From: Endothia cerciana
Lineage: Eukaryota; Ascomycota; Sordariomycetes; Diaporthales; Cryphonectriaceae
NCBI GenBank assembly: GCA_026119935.1
Contig: JALRMH010000018.1
Location: 186,001 to 250,000 of the forward strand
Length of the DNA stretch: 64,000 nucleotides
Reading direction: 5' to 3'
Below the pieces are notes generated by a model that was given only the letters and a program-made list of their open reading frames with translations, searched no databases and was not told the DNA's origin. Made by a program: the position numbers and the translations under genes. This document shows positions 1 to 10,024 of the stretch, one piece after another. How positions within the stretch are numbered: the first letter of the stretch is position 1; each line of letters opens with the position of its first letter.

Positions 1-443
1 TTCAAGGGATTCGACCCACGACCGACAACGCAGCGCATGGTCACCTTTGCTCACCAACGTGCCACCCTGAGCGAGCGCGACCTCACCCCGCTCATCATCA
101 GTAGCGGAAAGGGCAGCCGTCAAGAACGGTGCAGCAAGTAGACGACCGAGGCATGTGGGATTGCGAAGGGGTGACGATACGGGAAAGTGAACGACAGGAT
201 GACAGAGCTTCTTCGGCTCCTCAAGCCAGCATCGTCGTCTTTGAAGAGGGGGACAGGGCGGGTACATCATAGAGCTTGCATGCTGGCGTTGAGCCTAGAC
301 TACGTCGATGGGTATCATGATTACGCACTACATATCCCAGTCGGTATGTCCAGTTGCCGATTCCCAACAACACACGCTCGCCGTGCAAGAAGCAGAATCC
401 AAGCCATGTCATACCATACGGTGTTATGCCACAAGACCACCCG
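1..443. other. 3' flank of RIF1, possible end of a gene entering from the left
   Basis: No complete gene is visible. On the + strand, frame 1 is open from base 1 to a TAG at about 139-141 (46 codons), which could be the last exon of a gene that begins before the window and converges on RIF1. The peptide is not recognised and such a short open frame is weak evidence. The rest is probably the 3' untranslated region and terminator of RIF1, but no clear polyadenylation signal can be assigned. Confidence 0.25.
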
Positions 444-3400
444 CTATCCTCTACCGCGTCGCTCTGCCTCGAGCAGCTCCCTCCTCATCTCGAAGAACAT
501 ATCCTCTGCCTGGTAGAACTGTTCCCTCGTGAGGCCCACTGACCGGAGTGTCTCCAGTCCGTTTTTGAATAGACCCATGAGGCCATCGAACGTGCCTGGC
601 CCAGACTCCGCGTCCTGTTCATCGGTGGTCGCGACCTCCTGGGGCGTCACTTGTTGAATGACCACTGCAGGCTGTATCGGCGCAGCAGGTGAGATCGCAC
701 GAGAGGCAATTCGAGACTCTTCCCCAGCAGATGCCTGCTGTTCTTCTCTCGCAAGCTGTGAGTGCACAGCCTCTTCGTCATCAGTGTATTCGCCTGCATC
801 ATCCATGTGATCATCTGGTATGTCGACCTCGGGCGTGTTTCGCGGCTGAGGCTCACCCAGAGGCTCATCCATTGCGGGAGGAAGCTCTTGAGAAGCCTGG
901 TACCCGTCAGGAGGGCTGCTGTCGTTGGACGCCAGTGAGATTTCGTCCTCACGGACCTCCTCAGCTGTTTGCATATCTAAAGGACGATCTGCGCGGCCCG
1001 TTAGCAATTCAGCCCCCATGCAAACTGTCACGTAATGGGATGTTGAATTACCTTCACTGATGGCAGCAGCGGGTTGGCTATTGGGCACTTCTTGCTGATC
1101 AACCTGGGCAGGAGATTCATCATGTCGGGCCTTCTTGCTGCCACCGCTGCTGTACACCGAAGACGAGACCGATCGTTTCCGCTTCCTCAACCATTTTCCA
1201 TTGCCCGGAGAGACGTTCTCGAAGCTGTCCTGTGGCTCGGACGCCACGAGCTGGTTGATTGGAACAGACAGGTCATTTGCAGATGAAATTCGCGGGATGC
1301 GGATGTTCAGTGGTGGTTGCGAAGGCTGAGAGCTCTGGGAGGCAGAGACACGTCGGCTCTTCTTCGAGCGACCTCGCCTCGGTTTCTTAGCCTCTGCGCC
1401 TGCCACCTCGATACTGTCCAGAACATCAGTTGCACCTTGCAACTGCTGCTCGTCCGTCGCTTTCTGCTTCTCAAGGCCTTGCTCGGGCGATTCAGGAAGT
1501 ATATCGCTGTAAGACTTATACTCCTTCCTCTTAGGCGAGTTCGGTCGCGAGCTTCGTAGCTGAATTTCGATCCGACCAGTTCCGATATTCCTCATGCCGT
1601 TCTCAAAAGAGGCGCTGACGTCAAATGACTGGCTGTCGGGGCTCTTGTGTGGTGACTGCCGCAGATTCCAGCTTTGCCTGGTGACTCTCTGACTCGGCGT
1701 GGGCGGCAAAGGACTACTAGGCGCATCCACGAACGCATCGTTGTCGGACATGGGGGTGATCTGGATTGCACCGGATCGCAACTGTCGCCCGGACGGCGTA
1801 GTCTGTGGTTCATGGGCGGTAGATGATTCTGTTACCGCTGCCGGTACAACCGCTTCATTCGTGAGGCTAGGGAAAGTGGTCTCCTCAACCACCTCCGCAT
1901 CGGTCTCAGGCTGTGAGGACGTGGTGGTCTTCTGGTCGACCTGGACATCCTCATCATTTTGGACCAAAGCAGCCTCGTCATCGAGCCGCAGCTCCTCATC
2001 AACGTCGCCCAGTTCTATGGTTTGCGAGGCGGCAACAGTCTGCAGAGCTGGATTTGGAGATCCGGAAACAGGAGATGATGAGAATTGCCAGTCTACCAGA
2101 GACTTGGTGCTTTCCGCTTGAGATTTGAGCTCAGCGAGCAGACGATAGCTTCTTGGCTCAGGCGGTGAGGATGGCGGGTCGGTCATTTCCTGGTCATGTA
2201 CCGAGAGTGGCACTGGCTGTCCTCGTCGCGGCGTTGGAGTTGAGGTGAGGCAATCTCCAAAATCACCTTCTTGTTCCGGAGTCGATGCTCGATGTGATCC
2301 TGTGGACACAGGGGGCTGTTGCTTGTTGGTTGACCGAGCCTTCTTCGTCTTCTCAGTCGGACTCGACCGCATCTCCGGGAACATGGCAGCAACCTCGTGT
2401 TGTCTCTCCCGAATCTCCTGCTGTCGGTCTGTGAGTAGTTGAGATTCCTGGGCAAGCATGGAGGGAGAGGAATCGATAGCAGCAAATTGCAGTTGAAAGT
2501 CCTCATGGCGGAGCTTTTGTTTCAGAGTGCGTTCCTTGGGTTTAGTCCTCGCCAAAGGGGTACCGCTCTCCATGCCGCCAATTATCTCTGCTGCATTGAT
2601 GGGGCCCGGAGCGGATGAATGATAGGATGTAGAAGGACGAGGTTGGGGTGTCGGCTGTAGTCTCCCGTGAGACATAACGGAAAAGTGGTCGATTTCGTCC
2701 TGAGACTCAGTGAAGTGGTAGCGGAGGCTGTTGGATTCGGTGCCGGGTATCTCCAATCCAGGGCGTGTGATGTCAACAGAGGTACCTAGGGATACAAGGA
2801 CTGTCTTGAGTGCCTCAGGGTATTCGATATGGTCTGTATTCTCATGTATTCGATTCCACGACTCTGCCGTAAGTCGGATTACTTCACGGTGGGTACTCTG
2901 GAACGCAGCGCAAAATAAGGGCTCGACAGCATCAAGGTGCAACCTGTCCGCAGGTGTATCGACGAGAATGTTGCAAAGTCTTTGCCAGAGGGACCGCAAC
3001 TAGAAGGCGTCAGTGAATCAGAGAAGAGCCCCGCCGTTTTGAGTAACTTACTGCCTCAGCAACACCAGGAAAATCAGATCTGGTGATGCGATGGTCCTCA
3101 TCCTGGAGCCAGCACACAAGACCAGTCTGGATTGCGACCAAAGCTCGCAGTTCGAGATGAGGATTGGCGCGGTCCAAAAAGCTCTTCACCTCGCTCAAAA
3201 GCTGTGTAATTTGTGCCAAATCGCAAAACCCAATGTTGGCGTACGTCCTCTTCAGCATGTTGACGACGAGCTTGTACAAGTTGTCAAATGGATCAAACGA
3301 AGACTGTCGTGTGACGACATTCGATGTTCCCCAGAGACGTCTCCTCGCGGCGTCGAGAGCCTGCTTGTTATGAGGGTGAGTGGAAGCAGCCAGGATCATA

Positions 3401-6063
3401 ACGGTGGCATCGAAATGATTTGTCTGGATAACACCGACGTGCTCATCAAGAATCATATCTTTAATGACAACCGCCAACTGCTCGACCACCGCGACCGCGA
3501 CACCGGCATCGCCGATCTCATTTTTAACGCAAGAATTGAGCCTCTGGAAGAGCTGGCTCCAGTAAGCCCAGGGGAGACTTGGACTAGACTTGAGACCACG
3601 TTCCAAGAGCCTGACGATGTCGCGGTACTCCGGCCCCCCGCTGCCTCCCACCACCGAATTGCTCCCCAGATAGCTGTGCTGGCCACGTTCCAGGGGCACA
3701 GATACTTTCGCAGCGCACATCACCCATATCCCATATGGACAGTATGCGTCCATAGGTAGGAGACGCAGGAGCTCGTGTGCAAGATCGGCCTGTGCCTTTT
3801 CGCTCTTGTCATTGAAGAAAGGCGCGAGCGTAGAGTCAAAGAATTGGACAGCCGCGTCGTCGTCGGGTATGCCGGGCGGCAGGTGAGAGAGAAAGAGGAA
3901 GAGATGGTGCAAAGGCGGGCGTCTCGAACCGTGACTCTTTCCTGGTCGATGTGATGGTGCCGACTGAAGGAACTGATCTTCCTTGGTCCGGACGAACTGG
4001 TTTCCAGTGAAAGGATTGGGCAGAAGGCCAAGCCCTTCCACAAGAATCAGGACAAAGTCTCTGGCACTGTCCAGGAACTCTAAAGGGGTGCAGGGCTTGT
4101 CATTGATTCCGGGGCTTGGACCTTGCGTCCACGTTGCAAGTAAGAAGGTGAAAGCTTTCGCGACGAATTTAGCAGTATCATCGTGTAGTTTAACGTCTTT
4201 CGTAGAGGCAGAGGCCACCGATTGAACAAGTGCTCGCCACAAGTTCCGGATTGAGCTGCCAGCTACCGAGATGCCTGCAAATCCCTTGGCCAGAATTGGG
4301 CTGATGAGCTCAAAGACGTGAGGCGAATTGGCCCTGATCCACTTCGACTCGATGGCTGGTAACTCGTCATCCTTGACCAAAGTGGCGTCCGTGATGCGGT
4401 CTTCCCTCCATACTCTCCTGGTCTTGCAGTCGACCAAGCCGGTCAAGAGGGCGGCAGCCTGTGTGATATTTGCATTATCTTCCTGATCATTCTCAATGAG
4501 CCGCTGCAGCAGCGGTTTGACGCCGACATCCCATATCTCATTTAGCATCCTCAGATTCATATCGGGCCTGAATGCGTAGTAGTAAAAGTTGCGGATGGCG
4601 CCCAAGACGGACTCACGAAGCCCCTTGCGCTTGAGTTGGCTGAGGAGGGGCTCCCGGATGAGGCGGATGGCTGGTTTGTGATCCAGACGGCGATCAAGAA
4701 ACAGCCGATACGTAACGCGGCTCCAGGCAAGATTTGCCTCTTTTCTCGTCTGAATATTGGAGTGATTGAAGGATCGCTTGATGATATCGGACCAGGACTT
4801 GAAACCATCCCATTGATCAGGGCTCGGAATGAACAAGGTGATGGCGCTCCAGATCCGTGGTACGAAGTGTGATTCATCCTTATTCTGGAGCATGGCTCCG
4901 AGGCGCTCGGTAATGTGCTCGACGTATTTCTTGTCTTCAAGACTGAGGTTGAGGAGGTCTAACACCCGACTGACCAGCCTCTTGTCCTTGTTGAGAGTGA
5001 ATGCGGCGTTCAGGCCTAATCTCGCAGCGGCGGAGCGGATCTCACCCGCGCTGCTCAGCATGTCTGTGAAGAGATCCTGCAGCCAGTCCGAGTGAACCGC
5101 CATCTGCTGCGGGCACTGATGGACCAGCTTCTCGTAGACGTGGATCCTGCTCTGTATAATGCTCTTTCCGGACAGGTGGTTCTCGATATTGTGCAAGGCA
5201 TTGATCAGACGGCCAACCCGCTCGAAACTCATGACCTCGAAAGGGAAGTTCTGCAGGTACAATGCTTGCATGAGGTGCCTGACGACCTCTTTGGGGACCT
5301 GTCCGTCCTCAAAGGACCGCACACAATGGTCCACCAAGAAGATACCAGACTCGGCGGGAATACTCGAAGCGATGCCAGGAAAATGCAGGAACGTATGGAG
5401 GAGCTTCAGGGCTGAGGTCACCAAGGGGATGTCGACAGTGCCGGCCGGGGTCCTGCAAGACAGGTCTCGCTGTATGAACTGCATGAATAGTCCCATCTTC
5501 TCCTGCAGGGCGATCCGGTCAGGGAGGTTACTGGAGGCCTTCAGCCCACGGAACAGCATAGTGTAGGCGTCGACCTTGGAGTCCCTGTCGGCCCCAGCGA
5601 GCTGTTGGAGGGTAGACTCGAGCATAGCTGCAATATTGACCTGCCCCGGCTTGTCGATGTCCAAGTAGACCCCATTTGCGGGACCAAGCCTGTTTGGTAC
5701 AGCGGTCTGCTTCAATATCCCCTTGACAGGTCTCGAGTTGCAGGGTGGTAGCGACAGGGGTGTTTGCTGTTGTCTTCTCGAGAGGGGTTCGGTGTATATC
5801 GGCGGATCTTGGTATTGGGCCTGTGAGGAAAACCCGACTCGCTTCCTCCGTGCCGTGGAGTCTCCGGAGGAGGTGGTGGGAGACGGCACACCTGGGGGCG
5901 TCTGTAGACTCCGCGGATGGCTGACCAATTGCTGAGGAGCAGTCAACTGCTTGGGGTGGAGGACATCGAGGTCATGGTGGACTGTTTCTCGAGGGGGGGT
6001 CGGGGGTCTCGCTGGCAATGATTCAAGAAGACTGGAGTGGTGATGGTCTTCTGCCGACCCCAT
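444..6063 (-). CDS. RIF1: Telomere-length and replication-timing regulator Rif1
   Basis: Proposed exons are 6063-3052, 2999-1052 and 988-444, giving 1834 codons before the stop, close to the usual size of fungal Rif1. The N-terminal half (residues about 130-1000) is a long alpha-helical repeat region matching the Rif1 N-terminal domain. The C-terminal half is low-complexity, rich in Ser, Pro, Glu and Gln, with basic patches, and ends in a short charged helix. The first intron (3051-3000) has GTAAGT and CTAG ends and joins in phase 0; the second (1051-989) is an in-frame intron with GTAATT, GCTAAC and GCAG. Start chosen at the ATG 6063, whose peptide begins MGSAEDHHHS and soon carries the APxPPxPPRE-like leader usual in fungal homologues; the open frame extends further upstream only from a TTG. 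RVGF (residues 75-78) and GILK (115-118) look like protein phosphatase 1 docking motifs, as known for Rif1, which recruits PP1 to counter DDK at replication origins. Shares a promoter region with UNG1. Confidence 0.9.
989..1051 (-). other. In-frame 63-base intron of RIF1
   Basis: Read on the minus strand, the segment starts GTAATT, contains GCTAAC 17 bases before its end and finishes GCGCAG. It has no stop codon and is 21 codons long, so an ORF caller reads straight through. Removing it joins GAA G with AT CGT, keeping the frame (E-D-R-P). The translated insert is hydrophobic and unlike the acidic, Ser-rich flanks. Confidence 0.75.
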
Positions 6064-7263
6064 CGCGGCGGGTGGCAGGGCCGGGTCGAGGTTGGGGCTG
6101 CGTGTCTGCTCCGGCGAGAGCCGCACCTGATCTCGAAGACCAAGGTCTATGTCGAAGATGTGGTTGCGTCGAGGGTGCAGACCATGGCCAACACACAGAC
6201 CGCCGTCGCGAGCACGGTGGCGGGAATGTCGAAAACGCGTCAAAGGCGGTTGGAGGTTGGAGGCAGCGCGTCTGCGGATCTCCCAGGGACCCTGCAGGAG
6301 AGTGGGTGCGAAAGGTTCCCCGCGGGCCGGGCGACGGATGGGGGCAAACAGTCTTAAATAAGACGTATAAGGCCGCGGGTAGAAAGTATTTCACTATATG
6401 TAGCTCTAAGCCAAGCCCAGCCCAGCCCCCTCTCTCTCTCTCTCTCTCCAAGGTCCGTACTGAAAGGTGAGGTCCGTTTGGTGTTCTGGCGTGGTTGTTG
6501 GATTGATGCTTAGCAGCACTCGGGAGGAACTATACTTGGAGCTGCCATGGTAGAGCTCCAGGGGAGGTGGGACCAAGATCCCATTCAACGCGACCTGCAG
6601 GGCGCGTCCCGGGTTCTGGCAGCGCGCCGCGCCCCGTCCTTTACGCGTTTTTCTTGCAGCTTTGAGCTTGTCCCGGCCCCTGTTCACGCTGCAACCCCCC
6701 AGAAGTCCCCCGTAAGCTGCAGCGCGCGCAGCGGGAGGGCGCCCGCACAGAGGCCAAAATAAAACCAATGACGGCACATTTGACCTCTTCAAGCTTAAGC
6801 CTGGATTTCCTCCTCGTCCCGTCTCGACCCGTCTAAGCTGAAGGAGGAAGCCGAGCCTCTTTCCCCCTCCTCTCTTCTCTTTTCCTCCCTCTTCTTAAAA
6901 AGGTGCGGGCGAGCAAGCTGTCTTCCTGTCCCCTTTTCCTCTCCTCTCTTCCCACTGGGACCAATCCAGCAATCCCATCCGTCAGACAGCCGGTCAGTGG
7001 TTGTGGTCCGACTGACGCCTCTTCCCTTTTCCAGCCTTTTCATTTATGAGTCGTGTCGTGTCGTCACCGTCAAGATTCCGCCTCTGCGTCTGCTCTTAGC
7101 GATACCCCCCTTCTCCTTCTCCCTGTCTTCTCCTTACTTTCATTTACTCACATCCTGTCCGGTGCCTGTCTCTCCCTCATCAGCCATCACCTTGTGCGTG
7201 CCGTCTGCACGCCTGCCCTCGCGGAGATCAATATTATCCCTTCCTTATCCCACAGCACCCACA
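6064..7263. promoter_or_regulatory. Divergent promoter region between RIF1 and UNG1
   Basis: About 1.2 kb separate the two start codons. It contains two ACGCGT palindromes (6235-6240 in the context AAACGCGTCA, 172 bases upstream of the RIF1 ATG, and 6643-6648 near the middle), a (CT)n run at 6430-6448, and pyrimidine-rich tracts at about 6855-6960 and 7085-7180 typical of fungal transcription start regions on the UNG1 side. ACGCGT is the MluI cell-cycle box bound by MBF in yeasts; use here is inferred. Any upstream extension of the RIF1 frame to 6243 lacks an ATG. Confidence 0.55.
6430..6448. repeat. (CT)n microsatellite
   Basis: An uninterrupted CT dinucleotide run lies about 370 bases upstream of the RIF1 start codon, in the RIF1/UNG1 spacer. 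It reads as GA on the RIF1 strand and could act as a GAGA-like or nucleosome-excluding element, but no function can be shown. Confidence 0.8.
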
Positions 7264-8504
7264 ATGTCGTCAATTAAGCGCAAGGCCGCTGGCCAGATCG
7301 CCGGGTCGGACCCAAAGAAGCCCAAGCAGGATGCGAGCATCACATCCTTCTTCAGTGCTCCTAAGACAACCTCTACGTCCACGGCCAACGGCGTCAAGTC
7401 CTCCCCTGCTGCGGCCTCGTCCGCTGCTCAAACTGCCGCCCTCAAGTTCGACAAGGCCAAGTGGGTGGCTTCTCTCACCGACGAACAGAGGGGACTTCTC
7501 AAACTTGAGATTGAGACCCTGGACGAGAGCTGGCTGTCTCAGTTGAAGGGCGAGATCGTCACCAGGGAGTTCTTGGACCTAAAGAGGTTCCTCGACCGTG
7601 AGGCTGGCGCGGGCAAGAAGATCTTCCCACCTCGGGAGGACATCTACTCCTGGTGCGGTTTCACCCAAACTTAAAAATCCATGTCTGCCTCTGCTAATCA
7701 CCCCATAGGTCCCGCCACACTCCTTTTCACAACGTCAAGGTTGTTGTCATCGGCCAAGACCCTTATCACAACCACAACCAGGCTCACGGTTTGGCCTTCT
7801 CCGTCAGGCCACCCACTCCTGCCCCCCCATCACTCAAGAACATGTACACCTGCCTCAAGAACGATTATCCCTTCTTCACCCCCCCGCCTAACCGCGGTGG
7901 CCTGCTCACCCCCTGGGCTGATCGTGGCGTCCTCCTGCTCAATACGTGCCTGACGGTGCGTGCTCATGAAGCCAACAGCCACGCCAACCGCGGATGGGAG
8001 CGCTTCACTCAGAAGATCATCGATCTGGTTGCCGCACGACGGGCTCGCGGCGTGGTGTTCATGGCCTGGGGCTCGCCAGCCGGCAAGCGTGTGCAGAAGA
8101 TTGATGCGAAGCGGCATCTGGTGCTCAAGGCAGTCCACCCGAGCCCGCTGAGTGCGCCGAAGGGCTTCTTCGACTGTGGTCACTTCAAGAAGGCCAACGA
8201 GTGGCTTGTGACCAGGTACGGCGATGAGGGCGACATCGACTGGAGCTTGGGTCCTCACTCCACGCCGACCACGAAGGCTGGCTTGGCTGCCGCTGCGGCC
8301 AAGAAGGCAAGCGTGGAGGAGGACATCGATGAGGACTGGGAGGCCGAGGCCGCCGCTGCCATCACGGAGGCAGAGAGCAAGCTCAACGTGATGGGCCCAC
8401 CGCCGACGCCATCCCCCAAGAAGGGTGACAAGGTCGGAACCCCCGACATGTCCAAGACCAAGGCTGCCGGCAAGGAAAACGGAAAGCCTGATATACCGGC
8501 GTGA
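7264..8504 (+). CDS. UNG1: Uracil-DNA glycosylase, family 1 (UNG)
   Basis: Removes uracil from DNA to start base excision repair. Exons 7264-7652 and 7709-8504 give 394 aa. The intron 7653-7708 (GTGCGG...CTAATC...CATAG) restores the segment IYSWSRHTPF. Catalytic motif GQDPYH has the activating Asp at residue 147, and HPSPLS carries the conserved His at residue 273. The N-terminus has a basic KRK/KKPK cluster (nuclear-targeting-like) followed by ITSFF at residues 26-30, which resembles a PCNA-binding PIP box although Gln is not in the standard position. After the catalytic domain (ending near residue 310) there is an unusual tail of about 80 residues that is Ala- and acid-rich, with TPSPKK (a CDK-type site) and a KEN tripeptide near the end. 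The start was chosen at the ATG 7264 because the frame upstream is pyrimidine-rich leader. Divergent from RIF1. Confidence 0.95.
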
Positions 8505-10024
8505 CTAGATGTGAGCCTGTTTTACAAATTCAAATAAGCACGTAGAACAGGCTCACAGGACGGGACATCAAGGACAACGCATATACGCTACGGCATCTGG
8601 GCGTGTTTCCGGTCCTTACCACATGGGACGATTCCTCGATCCCCCGCGCAAAGCGGGAGTGGGCAATACCCGTTCAGGGACCCGGTAAGGTGTACATTAA
8701 CCCCTACCACTGGGGGGGGGGGGGCGGCTGTTGGACAAGAGGAACCGTGTCGGTTGGGAGATTGACTGCCTGACGACTGATGTAAATGTACGAATTGTAT
8801 GGCTACGGTCAGGACTACGAGTGAGTGGTCCTTATGGCTCACGGTATGACCATGACCCTGATTTGAGCTGGAGACTCTTTCATTGTTGGGATGCTGGTAA
8901 CTGGAAATCATCTTGTCAATGCAGACTGACCATAACATACTTCCTTACGAATGCAACAAGTTCGGATGCTCATGTATCCTTTTGCTACTTACTAACTACC
9001 CTTCGAGGATCACCGCTACCTCAGACCATTCCCCTTCAGCTCCTTGAACTTAATGTCCCTATCATGCCTAACTCACGCCCGCCGCCCGAGTGCCTCATCT
9101 ACGCCACCCCGCGGCACATCCCATCCCCCTTTGCCCTGCTGTGCGGGCCGCGACATATCCCCCGGACGAGAATCCCCCTGCCCGGACAGACGCTCGCGGG
9201 AAAACCCCCCCCCCCCCTAACAAAACCCCGGGGGAACTCTTTCTCCCGGTGATGATTCGACGTCCTCACTAGCCCGTCTCGCAGATGCCTCTGCGGTTAC
9301 AGATTCTGTTCAGACTCAGGGAGGCCCAGACAGGCTCCGCGTGTGTGGGGGGGGGGGGCGGAGGGGGTGACCAGTGGTATACGGCGGCGGCAATTCCGTG
9401 TTCACGAGCAGCGCTTGAGGGAAGGCGCTTCCGCCCGCGACGAGGTGGTGTGCCGGGCCAGATCCGTGACTCTGTCCTCGGGGCCTCGACCGGATGGTTC
9501 GTTGGCCAGGTGAGGCGGCGCAGTGGCTTCTTGTTGGCAAGTGCCTGGCTACCTGGGCGGGCTGAATGGGCACGCGACAAGGGGGGCTGGGACACCTGGG
9601 AGGATATCGGTATGTCTTTCTGCTCTCAGCATCAATGCTAGGGTAATATTCTACAAAAAGGCTCAGAAAGCCGCCAACGCCGTTCCGACCCGCCAATCAC
9701 CAACCGAGCCGCCCTCTTCTCTTCTGCTCAACGCCCGAAGCCCGAGAGTGTGTGTAATAAACGGGACGATAAACGCAACCCATTATGAACAAGAATGTTA
9801 GCGAAGTAAAAATCGAAGCTCTTCTCCCTGATTAGCGAGCTAGTCGATCGGTAGGCCTGAGCCTCGAACGTGTTGCGCTATTGTTCTCTTGTGAGAGCGG
9901 CTGATGATGCCTGAGATAGTCATCCAACCAGTGGGTACCGAGTGGCATCACCCCCAAAACTTCAAACGTATCACACCCCAAACAAAGGAAATCGAAAAGC
10001 CAGGGGCGACTGGGACACCTCCTC
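8505..10024. other. Convergent spacer between UNG1 and the zinc transporter
   Basis: About 1.5 kb between two converging genes. A 173-codon ORF on + (8731-9252) has no recognisable domain and reads through low-complexity Pro-rich sequence, so it is not accepted as a gene. The stretch holds three long homopolymers: G13 at 8712-8724, C13 at 9205-9217 and G12 at 9347-9358. No RNA gene or transposon relic was seen. Confidence 0.5.

Noticed and set aside
1..80. tRNA-like B-box (GGTCGAATCC) on the minus strand at the left edge
   Set aside because: It lacks the TTC of a true T-loop, no matching T-stem or clean A-box is present, and the 3' end would fall outside the window.
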